DNA of 64,000 nt from Gymnopus androsaceus JB14 (GCA_009733575.1 ML769522.1:62001-126000), one strand, 5' to 3'; shown: positions 1-12,184, counted from the first letter of the stretch. Numbers and translations are program-made. Notes: generated by a model not told the origin, from the letters alone.

Positions 1-133
1 TGCCCGATATCGACCACGGCTCAGCGCGACCGATTTCGACTCTTTCCGTAGGTCATCATTTTGCAAATTCGGAGAACGGCGGGTTCACGAGCTACGATGA
101 AGTGGAAACTGTCGAACAGACGCTGGAGGGAAG

Positions 134-1026
134 ATGACGAATTCGGCTGGCCCTATTTCACATATCGACATTGAACTGGAGTCCAGCTTATGGACTCCAA
201 CTTCATACGACGAGCTGCACGCTCTCAAGCTCACGAATTTAGTTTACTCTGGCTACGTCAGGTCAGTTGTTGAATCGGCACCTGGCGTGTTGATCAAGTT
301 TGGTGGCGATTTTGCAGAAGAGGTTCGTGCAACGCTCTATGCACAGAAACAATTTTCCTTTCCAGTGACGCGAATTTTATCTCATCCTACCCTTCCCGAG
401 GATCAAAATGACCCAGAATCCCTTTCGGTACGTCCGCGTCGAGTATGGTATATCTGTATGCAACAAAGTCCCGGAGTCTCGTTGGACAAAGTTATCGACG
501 CTATGACTCCTGATCAACTCGCATATATTTCCGAGCAACTCAGGCATGTTCTTGACGAAATGAGCACCATACGGCCGAAGACTTTAGGCTCCATAACCTC
601 AGGGCCGTATCGCACTGGCAATTGCTTCATTCCTAAGCACGTCCTTCCGGATCATCCATTCTACTCCTACTCAGAATTTCTCGGTTTATATCGTGAAATT
701 CTTCCAGATTTCTGCACCGAACATTCGCGGACGAACTGTTATCTCACATCCCTCGTAACGCTTCCATGCGTTTTGCTCATGCAGACATCCATCCGGGCAA
801 CATCCTTGTGGATGAAAATACCGGCACTATCACCGCTATCATCGACTGGGCGACGGCAGGATTTTGGCCAGACTATTGGGAGTACTGTTTTATGCACAGC
901 CGTAGTTCGTTAACTCCAGGGTGGGATCGCGTTTTGAGACTCGTCTTTCCAGGAGAACGACGCCAGGCCGAGATTGATGCTGTGAACAAATTGGTGCATA
1001 TAGTTAATCGATACTTCTACGTGTGA
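134..1026 (+). pseudogene. Aminoglycoside phosphotransferase/choline kinase-fold protein, frameshifted
   Basis: This looks like a fungal APH-family small-molecule kinase. The first part (134 to about 710) carries the N-lobe, with a nucleotide-lobe lysine in GVLIKFGG. The second part, in another frame, carries the catalytic loop HADIHPGNILVD and the metal-binding IIDWATAGFWPDYWEY block. The reading frame shifts by one base between 700 and 720: LYREILPDF is in frame 2 and TFADELLSHIPRN in frame 1. No GT-AG intron of usable size bridges them. The Brenner motif has Ala where Gly is usual (HGDxHPxN). The substrate cannot be told from sequence; these kinases are very common in Agaricomycetes and mostly uncharacterised. 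The gene is a pseudogene or carries a sequencing indel. The 133 bases upstream show nothing recognisable. Confidence 0.75.
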
Positions 1027-1329
1027 TGTAAATTCTATCCCTAGCTGTACAAAGACCCGCTAAAGCGAAGCTTCACTCTCCCAGTCACTCGAATGTGCCT
1101 ACAATTCACGTGTTCTGCGGTTCATTGGTTAGCGATATTATGACGCGACCTATATATTCTAATCTCGTTTTCCAGACTTGACACCCTTTTACAAGGTGGT
1201 GCTCAAGGTTCATTCTTTTCATGAATTTCCAACTTACAAATCACATCGCGTCTTTCCCATATTACTCGTACGTCAATAGAAAAGTATCGATCATAGGGAC
1301 CTCAGGCTCGCGTTTTACTCCGCACTTAC

Positions 1330-2235
1330 ACTTTCCAGATTCAATGTGCTTGAAAGTGGTCCGTACTTACTGGAAGTACAAGTCTGTTGAGATTGATCAA
1401 GCTGTCTATCGCTAACCTGACGCTTGGCTCAGAACTCGGGGACGATTTCCATCGCGATAAAAGTCATTAATTTTCCGCGGCGCCTATAAGACAAATTTGG
1501 CCCGCTCATGAACTAGTTATAGTGAGCATTTAAAATCGATTATGTGGACCTCGACTCTCGAGGAGAGCGATTTATTGCACCCCACTTTCCAGATTCAATG
1601 TCAACTTCAGGGAAAAGAGGTCGCCCGTACATACTTACTGGTACTAAGTACAAGGCTATTGAGATTAATCAAGCTGTCTATCCCTGACCTAACACTCATC
1701 CCAGAGCTCGAGAATGATTCGCATCGCGATAATACTTCTGCTAACCAAGTATATTTAATGACCCTGACATCCCGTGTCCAGCGGCGCGATTGGATGTATT
1801 TCTACATACAGAAAACGACAGGAAATACGAAGAAGGCACTAGCTCCGACTTGGAGCCTCGAGGAACTCGAGGATGATTCCCATCGCGATAAGTATGAGCA
1901 TATACAATACTGCAATCATTAAGATCGATTATGTGGACCTCAAGGAGAGCGGTTTATTGCACCCACTTTCCAGATTTAAGAGGTGGCCCGTACGTACAAT
2001 GATATGGAAGTACAAGGCTATTGAGATTAATCAAGCTGTCCATCCCTGACCTGACACTCGTCTCAGAGCTCGAGAATGATTCGCATCGCGATAATACTTC
2101 TGCTAATAAAGCATATTTAATGACCTTGACATCCCGTGTCCCGCGGTGCGATTAGATGTATTTCCTACATACAGAAAACGACAGGGAATACGAAGGAAGC
2201 AGTAGTTCCGACTTGGAACCTCCTTGGAACTTGGA
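1330..2235. repeat. Degenerate tandem repeat, period about 390 bp
   Basis: Two adjacent copies start with TCGATTATGTGGACCTC at 1535 and 1924 and run on in parallel through a shared GAGATTAATCAAGCTGTC block, a CATCGCGATAA block and an ACAGAAAACGACAGG block. A third, shorter and more diverged copy lies at about 1330-1462. Copies differ by substitutions and small indels, so the array is old. It shows no coding potential. The rest of 1027-2330 holds nothing else recognisable. Confidence 0.8.
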
Positions 2236-2332
2236 AGGCCACTGCATAGATGGACGACAGCCACAATATTCTTGATACCAACTGTTTTGGCCATGGGACA
2301 CGAGAGACAGTACACATGCGGCGAGAATAAGG

Positions 2333-2340
2333 TATAAAAA
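2333..2340 (+). promoter_or_regulatory. TATA box of the small secreted protein gene
   Basis: TATAAAAA lies 120 bp before the ATG at 2461 and is the only good TATA match upstream of it. Position relative to a transcription start is inferred. Confidence 0.45.
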
Positions 2341-2460
2341 GACGAGCATCTTCCCCAGAGTCTTCAATCAGAGGAATTTTGAACAATGCTCCCCCAACCC
2401 AGTTATCGCAAAGTAAATCTCCAGAGCGTACTATCGATCTCTTTCTGATACCCCTTGTAG

Positions 2461-3105
2461 ATGACATTTATCGCCATCTCCTTAGCTCTCGGTTTGACCA
2501 TCATCACGCCCGTTCTCGGGCAAAGCGCTGTCAACATTTCGAGCTGCTTCAGTACAGGCGTAGCTGGAGCTTCAGCTTGCAGCAGCTTCATCGACAATTT
2601 CTGTGAATCTAGTACTGGTATCCTTGCTGTAAGCGAGTCTCGAATCAGTATCATTGTCAAGCTAATATTGCTATTAGGTGAACGTATCGGATAGTTTCTC
2701 GCGCTGCTTCAATGCTCCTGCAGGATTCAGGTGTATGTACTAAGTACCTCGAGTCTGGGATAAAAGACTGACGGAATTCTCCTTCTACTTCTCTTCCCTT
2801 CCATTCTCCTCTTCCTCATTGCGATCCTTGTATATCATCACCCCGAAACAGGCGACTTTACAGCGTGGAACGGCCTCGGTAACCATGCTGTGATTCCTGA
2901 TTTGGCGAACTGCGAGAACACTCTCAACTCCATCGTTAAAGGGTGTCCTATGGTAAGTGATATATTTGGTCAAGTACTACATACAAACAATAATTCATTT
3001 CATTAGGGCGGCGAAGGAAGCGTCCAACCTGGAGGTTCTTTTACATTTGCTCTTGATCCAAACGAAGGAAGCTGCGGCCCTGATGTTGTTACTGAGGGCT
3101 CGTAG
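2461..3105 (+). CDS. Small secreted cysteine-rich protein, Y3 glycan-binding-like
   Basis: Four exons (2461-2628, 2678-2732, 2852-2952, 3007-3105) join in frame to a 140-residue protein. Residues 1-20 form a signal peptide ending VLG-Q. The mature part has about eight cysteines, in SSCFSTG, ASACSSF, NFCES, SRCFN, FRCDF, ANCEN, KGCPM and GSCG. The second intron must use GTATGT at 2733 rather than the GT two bases earlier; that choice restores frame and creates the FRC cysteine. Length, spacing and the DPNEGSCG tail resemble the small secreted Y3-like glycan-binding family of mushrooms. That assignment is by memory of the pattern, not a search. It is intact, with an upstream TATA box, and likely extracellular. 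Confidence 0.7.
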
Positions 3106-3702
3106 AGGGAGAAGAGTACTATATTTATGGTGGAGCTGTAGGTGCATGCGTAGAATTTTTTTCGGATTGCGCACAAGAGCTTGAGGAAGAACGAGTATTT
3201 CTCTGTGTAAACTACTACTGAATATTCGCATAAACGCTGACGATAAAACTTAAAAGCAATAACACAGGTCAAAGTCATTCCATCATGAATGGGTTAGTTC
3301 GAGTGCGCCTCCGACAGATGCAGATTCTGTCGTCGATTTCGTGACTCGTCCTCTGAATAGCGCGAACGAGAGGCAAAATAAGTGACGCCGAATGGCTTTC
3401 CTGGACTGACCTTCTTCCGATCTTCGTAAAAGGTTTTGGAGGTTGAAGGGAAACGCCCTCGCTCATCAGCAATGAGAAATGAGAAAAAAACTCGCATAAG
3501 GATCATTGCGACTCTTAGCATATCTTGCAAGTAAATAAAAGAATCCTTAAAAGTTCAACTATATAAGCAACTACTTACAATCGTACAACATTCTGTGTCC
3601 CGTCTACGGTAGATATAACATTGTCATACATCGATAAATATTTCCCGTGAGTTCGAAAATAGGTCCAAATAAATTTTGGCAGGTCTACTGTCTTGTCCGT
3701 GG
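3106..3702. other. Intergenic, no feature seen
   Basis: Short open frames on both strands overlap one another and none has domain-like composition. I see no repeat or RNA here. It presumably holds the 3' ends of the two convergent genes. Confidence 0.5.
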
Positions 3703-5590
3703 TCATGTAAAGTCCATAAGAGCACCGTGATGAGCGTGTGGTACTTTCCACAGCCAGAAAGGTCCTTCGGCGGAGGCGTCAGTGTCGTACTGAAATATCT
3801 GGGACCAGTATACGCACCAACAGGATCACCTAAGGATAGCAGCGTTAAGTAAGCTCATAATGTGCGACTCGTAGATACTTATCCACGAACCTTGATCATG
3901 CATCGAAGTACTCCAACTGCCAACAATTCCCGTTGCGCTAGCAAGGACCGCCGATTTGTACTCCCTTTGAGCTAGGTAGGTATGATCCGGATATCAACAT
4001 TGCATCTCACCCTCCAAGAGAAGAAAAAAACAGACGACACACACCACCAAAGCGTACTCCCATTATGCACAGCACCCTGTATCAAATCATACTGCTATCA
4101 GACTTTAGAATTCCTTCAATAGAAACATGGGTCCCAACATAAGCACTGACAAAAGTCCATCTGGGCGTCCCATCGACACCAATCTGCACAGTACCCTCGA
4201 TTTTGGCTTCATTACCGCTAACGCCTCGAGAGGTTCCAGAGAAATATAATACTGGGTACCGGGGGTTCAAGTTGGGACCTTCGCAGGAAGGCTTTTGGAA
4301 GCGCAATTCGCCTTTGCTGATGAGATGGAGTTTGACTTCGATCAGCCTGGTGGCTTCGCGGAAGCGGGTGTCGTGGAAGAATAAAGGGTTGCGCGGACCT
4401 CCGGCGACATTGGAATACTATGGAAAGTTTGTGAGAAGTGTATAAAGCTATTGGAACGATCTTTCAACGTACATTGAAAGCTATTGGTGAGAGACATCAG
4501 AACATCAACGTTTGGAGTGCAAAGAAAATGGCCACAAACCAAAAAGATCGCTAGAGATGAGCGAATAACGTGAGTGTAATGTCGCAGAACATGATTTGAA
4601 ACATACCGATAATCCATGAAACAAACATATCTTCGCCAAGTTCCTTGAAATCTAGGGTCAGATCAAGAGACACTTGCGATGCAACAGAGAAATCACCTTC
4701 AACTCCTGCCCAATCAGTATCACAGTGCGGACCAGGCGCCGAATAGGCCCTTGTGTTTTCCAATCCGAGAGGCGGAATAGTTGTCGCCCACAAGGGCGGG
4801 AGCTCCCGGAGGTTGATCAGTACCACATTAGCCAGATGCTCGATGTGCAACCAGTTGACAGAGCCATCATCCAGGAAAGGACCCCACTGATTTATAGGCT
4901 TATAGTTTCGTATATCGTAAACGAAACATCGGCTCTGTATTCGACGTGCACTGAGAGCATTCTCAGTTTCCTCGTCGCCATGTATTTCATGAGTGAGGGA
5001 AATATGGGCCCTCAGAAGCGAATGCAGTTGGATCTCTGTCTGTAGAGGTGATGTATTGAGCATGTGAGTTTCTCGGAGCACTCGGTCAAGCCAGGAAAGG
5101 TTAAGAGAAGTAGAAGTATCTTCCGAAAGCAGGAGGAGCCTGTTGTAATGCAGATACAAATGTTTCCAATGCTCGTCGTCGTTCCTGGACCAGCTCTTGG
5201 GGTTCTACATCTTGTGCCTGACGTGCGACTAGTTCTGCCTCTGTTCTACGCTGCAATTCATCCTTCCAATTGAAGGATGCTGCAGAAGAAGAGCCTTCCT
5301 CAGCTACAAGGGTTCGCACAGATTTACGAGGATCGTCGTAGATTTTGAGGAATATCTCGCGCCAGATGAATTGATCACCATCTGGTGCGATAAACCAGGT
5401 CGAAAAACTTGCGGCAGATTTTGGAGAATGTAGATACATCCTTGGGTTGGCAAAAGGTAAGAATGTGATGAAAGAGTTCAGGAGGAATGGAGAAAAGACC
5501 GATTACAGCTTCAGCTTCAGAAGCGTCAGCCATTACCGATGGTGAGAGTGAAGAAGAGATAATCGGAGCGAAGTCGGAGCAGTGTGACAT
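3703..5590 (-). pseudogene. F-box protein with C-terminal beta domain, several frameshifts
   Basis: The N-terminus carries a clear F-box (FSIPPELFHHILTFCQPKDVS), followed by the WREIFL..YDDPR block usual in a large Agaricomycete F-box family. The C-terminus has the family's GVQIGGP, GIVGSW and EGPFWLWK blocks, ending at the stop at 3703-3705. The product would be a substrate receptor of an SCF ubiquitin ligase. The frame breaks at least three times where no intron fits: near 5388, at the AAA run 5126-5128 (one base too many), and near 3943. A start 57 bases downstream (MADASE) is equally possible. Exon edges between 4440 and 4620 are unresolved. Broken gene or indel-rich assembly cannot be separated by eye. 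Confidence 0.75.
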
Positions 5591-5683
5591 TATCGAGCCC
5601 GTACTCAGCGCTTTAAATTTGGATGAGCGCGTGCAGTTAATTCGGCGTCTATTTTACTCTTCTTTCGCAACCAAAGGGTAGTT

Positions 5684-7628
5684 ATGCGAACTGCATTACT
5701 TCTTTCTCTACTATCGGCCACATTGGGGGTCAAGGCGCTACAACTGCAACTTCCTTTCAAAGTTCCGTTCTTTCAGAGTACTTTTTCGCCTGAAGACGAC
5801 GAGCCTCCTCGTGGAACTCCTCGTGTCGCAATTGTGGGCGCTGGAGCCGCAGGCTCTTCTGCCAGCTTCTGGATCTCTAAAGCTCAAGAACGTTTTGGCG
5901 TCGATGTTGAGGTGGATGTGTACGAGAAAACCTCTCGTATTGGAGGAAGTTGGTATTCTTATTCCTGTGTGCTTGTCCCTACTCAATCAAATTCTAGGGA
6001 GTCTTACAGTATACCCTTATGACAACGATACCTATAAGGTACGCCGTCATTCATTAATTTTTAAAGTAACTGTTTATAGAGTTACTAATTCAATTATTTC
6101 ACAGCCAGTCGAACTTGGCGCGATCCATTTTCATAAAAGCTAACAAAAATCTATGGAGAGCCGCGCAAGAGTTCAATTTGACGCTCAAAGATCTCAGCAG
6201 CGACGACGCAAATCTTGGGATTTGGGATGGAGAGGAACTTAGGGTCAATGTAAGCGTTCTATGACTTGAAACTGAAACTGTCAATGTTCCAACCATTTTT
6301 CAAGTTTGGAAAAGGCTGGTGGGATACGCTAAAAATTGTCTGGAGATATGGGGTTCTGTCACCTAGACGCGCGGACTCATTGCAAGTACAGTCTGTTCCA
6401 GTCTTTCGGCACATCCTTATCACTTTGTTCATTTAGAGTCAGCGCCATGGTCTCTAAATACACCTCACTCTACTCATCCGACTCTCCGAAATGGGATAAC
6501 ATTACGGAGCTTGCTATCGGCCTTGGATGGCTGGACCTGATTGAGAGCTCGGGCGCGGATTACTTCATCAAAAACGGTGTATCTAAGCAATACGTCTTTG
6601 AATTAATAGAGGCTGCTACCAGAGTCAACTACGGCCAGGTATGTAGCTCCTTTTTTTCATGAGCGCCCATGATAAACAAGTGACCGTAGAATATTGATTC
6701 GATTCACGCTCTCGAGGCTGCATGTTCGATTGCAGCCAACGGTGCTACTCAAATCGAAGGCGGTAACTGGCAGATTTTCGAACGCTTCCTCAACCACTCT
6801 GGTGCTAATGTTTACACAAACACCAAGGTGTGTTCGCATCGTACTCAACCCTCGTGTATCTCATCTGGCTCTTTTACTTAGGTCACTAGCATTACCCAGA
6901 AGCAATCCAAGTCTCGCCCCTGGATTGTCAACAGTGACAAAGGCTCTACCGGTTACAAGGCCGTCATCCTTGCCGCTCCATTCCACCAAACTGGCATTGA
7001 TCCTCCCCTCCGCAATTGCTTCTCAGATTCCTAAACAACCTTACGTCCATCTCCACGTTACTCTTCTCACTACGACGTCACCGAGCATGAACCGCACATA
7101 CCTCTCATTGTCTCCTGATGCCAAGGCACCCAGCATGCTTTTAACCACTTATGACGGAGTTCGTCAAGGTGGCAAGGCTCCCGAGTTCAATTCGATCTCG
7201 TATCATGGAAAAATCAGCGAGACAGAGTGGATAGTGAAGATTTTCAGTGAAGCACCTGTGGAAGATGAGTGGTTGCAGTCTCTCTTTGATGGACAAGTAG
7301 GGTGGGTGCATAAGGCAGAATTTGACGCATATCCCAAGCTCCCCCCGACGTCGGAGTTCCCTCCAACGAAGCTTGACCAGGGATTTTTCTATGTGAATGC
7401 GTTCGAGCCGTAAGTGTACTAGCTATCTTTTGGTATGATGATACTGACCATGTGTTGTGTAGATTCATCTCCACAATGGAGACTGAAACCGTGGCATCTC
7501 GAAACGTCGTTGATCTTTTGCTAAACGAGGAGTTTGGTGGGTCGAGTATATGTGGACCCCGTATCTCTGGATCTACAAAGGAGGCTATTGTGAAAGAAAG
7601 CGATTTCGTGTTTGGATGGGACTGCTGA
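5684..7628 (+). CDS. Prenylcysteine oxidase (prenylcysteine lyase family), two apparent indels
   Basis: A flavoenzyme that frees isoprenoid aldehyde and cysteine from prenylcysteine during turnover of prenylated proteins, normally in the lysosome/vacuole. An N-terminal signal sequence (residues 1-19) precedes the Rossmann FAD motif VAIVGAGAAGSSASFW and the acidic YEK..RIGGR block, the latter made by splicing at 5948/5998. Family blocks follow: ELGAIHFHK, KGWWDTLKIVWRYG, EAATRVNYGQ, QIEGGNWQIF and VILAAPFHQTGI. The last exon ends FVFGWDC. Two single-base insertions break frame: one A too many in the A-run 6134-6137 (expected HKANKNLW) and one C too many at 7002-7003 (expected GIDLPSAIASQ). Everything between is well conserved, so sequence error is at least as likely as inactivation. 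Confidence 0.88.
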
Positions 7629-7984
7629 AAATTGCTTCTTAAAAAAATGCTTAAGTTAAAGGATTCTATTATTGCACTGTATCATCGTACTCGTTAACCT
7701 TGCTAGATCGTAAATATATATTCTTCAAAGACCTGCGAGGCTTCGGTGCTATTCGGGATTGATGTTGAGGGCGAGCGCCAATTTGCCAGAACTTTGAACT
7801 TCATAATCCTAACGTATTACATCCGTCCTCGCTCCTCGCGATTTTCGGTTTAAATCCCATTTGCCAGCATTGTGTGACCTCATTTCTTCATCAGGAGGAG
7901 CTCCCGCACCACTTCCACTATAGAATTCTGCGATAAGCTTCTCTAGTTCTTTTCCCAAGCTATCACCTCCCTCCCAGATTTACC
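7629..7984. promoter_or_regulatory. Intergenic and promoter region of the ammonium transporter
   Basis: No gene is seen. The stretch separates two plus-strand genes and must hold the upstream gene's 3' UTR and the transporter promoter. I could not pick out a convincing cluster of GATA sites (the usual nitrogen-regulation signal in fungi). Confidence 0.4.
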
Positions 7985-10055
7985 ATGGCGCTCAGTACAC
8001 CTGCTGAAAATCTGAATCGTCGTACGTCTCTCTATTCGAGATCTGCTTGAAGAGCCGGGTGACTGACGTCTTCGACTTCTTTTATCGGTAGGAGCCACCT
8101 CAACTTCGTACGTCTGCGGCGTATGACTCGAAAACTTTTACATTCATCTAGTTCTAGGTACGATGGAGGCGATGTGGCTTTTATCATCGTGGCGGGAGCT
8201 ATGGTCTTGCTCATGGTTCCAGGAATAGGTGCGTGCGGCATACGACCGATGATCGTGAAGAGATTGCGCTAACTATGATCGCAGCTTTCCTTTATTCTGG
8301 CCTTGCTCGACGAAAAAGTGCATGTAAGCAACTTTTCATCTATAGTTTTCCTCTCTCAAGTCTAACGTGGTGCGGCATTTCCAGTATCCCTCATTTGGGC
8401 CGTCGCAGGTGCTTCCTCCGATATCATTCATTCCCCCCTCCCAGAAAATCTGAATCTCTTTAGCGAGTAATGCTGTCGGTATCTTTCAGTGGTTTTTCTG
8501 GGGCTATTCCCTTGCATTTTCCTCCTCAGCTACAAATGGCTTCATTGGCAATCTACGCAACTTTGGGTTGATGAAAGTGCTGGGAGACCCTTCGCCTGGC
8601 TCACCTCTTATTCCGGAAATCTTGTATAGTTTTTTCCAAATGGAATTCGCCTGCGTGACTATTGGTATACTGATGGGTGGGATTGCTGGTGCGTATATAT
8701 ACACATATACCACTCCGGATTTCTGATAAGAAGCACTGAATGTATGTTAATACAGAGCGCGGCCGGTTATTACCGGCGATGGTCTTCACCTTTGTTTGGA
8801 TGACATTGGTATATTGTCCATTAGCATGTTGGGCTTGGGGACAGTCGGGCTGGGCTTTTTCATGGGGCGTGCTTGATTTTGCAGGTTTGTTTTTTCAAAC
8901 GCCTACTTTGTATGGCTATTAATATTTTGACCTTGTCTAGGCGGAGGTCCTGTTGAAATCGGTAGTGGTGTCAGCGGGTTAGCACTTGCCATGGTCCTTG
9001 GCCGGAGACAAGAGAAGGAGCTGCTCAATTTCCGCCCTCACAATGTTTCGCTCGTTTCTTTAGGGACGTTCTTACTCTGGTTTGGGTGGCTGGGATTCAA
9101 TGGAGGTTCAGCCTTGTAAGAGTCATTCACACCGAGGTTTTCGCGCGATACAGACCAAAAAAAAATCTTCTTTTCAGTGGTGCTAATCTTCGCGCAATCA
9201 TCGCCATCTGGAATTCAATGCTGGCTGCTTCATTCGGCGGCATGGTTTGGTGTCTAATGGACTATCGATACGAAAGACGTTGGAGTATGGTTGGCTTTTG
9301 CTCAGGACTATCGCAGGTCTGGTCGCTGCAACGCCATCATCAGGATACGTGCATCCATGGGCTTCAGTCATCATTGGCATCCTTTCAGGCGCTTTATGCA
9401 ATTTAGCTACGAAATGTAAGTGTTCCAGTTCAAGAATTGTAACAAGTACCTATCTTAAGCCCCTCTCTAGTGAAGTTCTTACTTCGAATTGATGATGCGC
9501 TCGATTTATTCGCTGAACACGCCATCGGTGGTATCATCGGTCTCTTCCTGAATGGATTCTTTGGCACGAAAGAGATCATTTCTCTTGACGGCGTCAACAC
9601 ATCCACACTCGGGGGTTTCATGGACCACAACTGGAAACAACTTTACAAACAGTTCGCGTACATATGCGCCACATGCTCATATAGCTTTTTTGTCACTGCT
9701 ATACTAGCAAAAACTATTGACATGATCCCAGGATTAAAGCTTAGAACTACACCTGAAGACGAGTGCCTTGGTATAGATGAAGTAGAGGTTCGTGATATGT
9801 GCGAACAAATATGCTTCTTGTATCTGATCCATTTTATACATTCAGATTGGTGAATTCGCCACAGATTATATCGAAATTCGACGAGATGTTGCGGATGGAA
9901 TTTTCAGCGCTGATTCTTCTTCTGAGCGACCCGTCGCTGCAGGGGATCGACATGGTCAACCAGAAGTTGGGTTGCATCACCGGCAACAGAATGAGGATAT
10001 CAATGGGAAAGGGCTGCTTCCTGTTCAGGAAAAACCAGAAAAATATGAACCGTAA
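7985..10055 (+). CDS. Ammonium transporter, Mep1/3 type
   Basis: A plasma-membrane AMT/MEP ammonium channel. All exons join in frame with no indel. Hallmarks in order: GGDVAFIIVAGAMVLLMVPG (first helix), FLYSGLARRKSA, FQWFFWGYSLAFS, GGPVEIGSG, HPWASVIIGI and EHAIGGIIGLFLNGFFG. Of the twin pore histidines, the second (EHAIGG) is kept while the first is Glu (PVEIGSG), the state typical of yeast Mep1/Mep3 rather than the Mep2 sensor type. That points to a bulk transporter, an inference from family knowledge. The cytosolic tail after the last helix (ECLGIDEVEIGEF onward, to the stop at 10053) is hydrophilic. The ATG sits in ACCATGG-like context. Confidence 0.95.
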
Positions 10056-10642
10056 TGACTTTACGTTGTGCATTATTGTAATTATATACCTCTCTTATGT
10101 TGTATCAGTACAAAAAAGTCTGGCGTCTCTGAACTCTTTGTGCATACTTAGTCTGATACGAGAGCTTGAATTCAGTATGCAGTATGTAGGTTTTTTCTTT
10201 CGGTCAAACACACGAAGGTCATATGCACCAGACTCGAAAAATAATTCTTCTGCCCTCGTACGATGACTATGAGACCGCATTGTCTGAATCAAGTAGCTTT
10301 GGATTTCTCGACAGAGAGGATGTCACGGATGAGAAGAGCCATCTAGGGAGAGGCGTTTAGTAAATTAGGAAGGGAGGGTTCTGTAGACAATGATCGAACG
10401 AAAAAGAACTGAAACTTTACAATTTTCTCCCACGCTCTGTGATTTATAATATGCGCTTTGCCTCCGCTTGCTTTTTTCGTCTGCTACCATTGTCTTTATC
10501 CGACGTTGGCGTTTGACCGTTAAGAAGCAACGATTATGTCTACTGTTACTGAAATTTACTTTGAGCAATTGTCGTTATTGCCCACTTGGTCTCTGTCAAC
10601 GTGCGATGTTGCTAATATCATGAGTATATTCCAAGGTCTTCC
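10056..10642. other. Intergenic between convergent genes
   Basis: Holds the 3' regions of the ammonium transporter and ISA2. No additional gene, repeat or RNA is seen. Confidence 0.5.
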
Positions 10643-11701
10643 CTAAGTCTTCAATTCCCAACTGACTCCGCAACCACATCCACTGCCATTGGAATGCGGA
10701 TTATCAGAGATCCTAAAACTGCTCCCTATGAGTTCAGTTGCAAAATCTATCGTCGCACCATTTAGCAACGTAAGAGAGACGGCATCGACAACAATATTTG
10801 CGGGCTTGATAGTAGGATGTGAGAATTGGCTTGGTAGGAAAATGAGACGGAGTTGAATTAGTAGTTGATTCGAGAACCACTCACTAATCGTTGTCTTGGC
10901 TAGCTCCATCTTATACTGATAGCCGTGACAGCCCCCAGACTCTACAGCTACTCTAAGAGAAGCATTTGGATCTTTCTCTCGCTCCGAGATTTTCTGTAAT
11001 TGCTAAGGTAGAGAGCATCCATCTCTCGCTAACATCACGTGCATCATGTGTGACATCTTAATATAGTGAAATTCTCTTGATAATTAGCTCAAATAATAAC
11101 CCAAACCTGCCTCATAAATCCGTGCCATGCATCCCTTTAAAATATGATTAGGAGGGTGTAGCACCCAAGGTTTCAAGCAGACATACAAATTTGGGAGAGG
11201 CGTTCCTAAAACAGTGTTTCTGGCAATAAGTTGGGATCATCTATCTCAACGTTTATCCATATAACTTCCGGTGTGGTTTGTAACTACTTATATAGTATCT
11301 TAAGCAATACATGGAAGGAATAAGCTCTAGGGAGTGCGGAATGTTATGTATTGAATTTTCAAAGTGATTTTCACTATATATAGGTAAGTGACAGCCGTGT
11401 GACAATGTCAGCTGACGTTAGCGAGAGATGGATGCTCTCTACCTTACAAGAATATTGATCAGTTCCGAATGAATTCAAGTACTTAACTAGAGCTCTGTAC
11501 CTCTGCAGTTCTATCCATGATGATAACCTTGGCGTCTTCTGGCGGCAGTAGCTCCACGTCAATTTCTTCTTTCTTGAGATATTCTGTGGAAGGTAAAGAT
11601 AAAATAATAGTCGGTGAAGAAGGAAGATGCTGAGTAGCGGTCGTAGTTCTTCGCGGAGCAGAGGCTGAATAAGCACAGATACGAGGAGCAGAAACGACCA
11701 A
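10643..11701 (-). CDS. ISA2: Mitochondrial iron-sulfur assembly protein ISA2
   Basis: A-type Fe-S carrier that helps build [4Fe-4S] clusters in mitochondria. Exon 1 (11501-11701) gives an Arg/Ser/Thr-rich, acid-poor presequence and then the AKVIIMDRTAE start of the domain. Exon 2 (from 11002) gives QLQKISERE and VAVESGGCHGYQYKMELA. Exon 3 (10643-10829) gives VVDAVSLTLLNGATIDF and GSGCGCGVSWE. The three ligand cysteines (CHG and CGC) are present. Intron 2 is in frame if donor GTGGTT at 10880 is used; the stronger-looking GTGAGT four bases earlier would break frame. The product is then 169 residues. Intron 1 (11003-11500) is swollen by a transposable element that supplies most of its length and abuts the acceptor. 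Confidence 0.88.
11006..11444. mobile_element. TA-flanked MITE inside ISA2 intron 1
   Basis: A 439-bp element with imperfect inverted ends: about the first 28 bases, AGGTAGAGAGCATCC and on through TCTCTCGCTAAC, are matched exactly at the other end, and weaker matching continues to about 80 bases (TATAGTGAAA both sides). TA lies on each side (11004-11005 and 11445-11446), as for Tc1/mariner elements. No transposase is encoded. Removing the element and one TA restores a normal 57-nt intron ending TTGTAG, so it inserted into the TA of the 3' splice site. Confidence 0.85.
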
Positions 11702-12184
11702 GGATTGACGTTTATTACCCTCTAATACTAATAACTATGTTTCTCTTGGCGCGATTCGAGGTCTCAGGCAGAGGCCTGTCGGGGATTGCCGCGTTAGCGG
11801 CGCTAAGGATAAATTAACGCAAAGAACAAAAAGAGGCGAAATCTCTTACCCTCGTCCGAGGGGTCAGCGGTTGAAAAAAATCTAGTTTACAGGATGAGGA
11901 CAGTTCGGGTCGCAATTGTAAGTGACATTCATAGACAATCATGACAATTGAGTACGAGTACAAGGAATGAGTACCAATGAAATTATTTACTGGCCCATTG
12001 TTTCGAGGGATTCGCGAGCATGGCATCAGAAAGGTTAGGGGTTTCTTGGACAGCGGGGATCTCAGCTATTCAAGTTGGTACTAAATTCAATAAAATTGAA
12101 AAATGCAGATGGGAATTGACAAACAGTGCGTTGGGCCAGCCTGGCCGCCGAAGGGTATATACATCTTGAGCATGTTCTTAATAT
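11702..12184. other. ISA2 upstream region
   Basis: No gene is supported. It should include the ISA2 promoter, read leftwards. No clear TATA box is seen. Confidence 0.4.

Noticed and set aside
1542..1922. 126-codon frame in the left tandem repeat
   Set aside because: It covers one repeat unit and is broken in the other unit; composition is not protein-like.
10643..11002. Frameshift in ISA2 at the intron 2 donor
   Set aside because: Using donor GTGGTT four bases later keeps frame (ISDQFSHP), so no lesion is needed.
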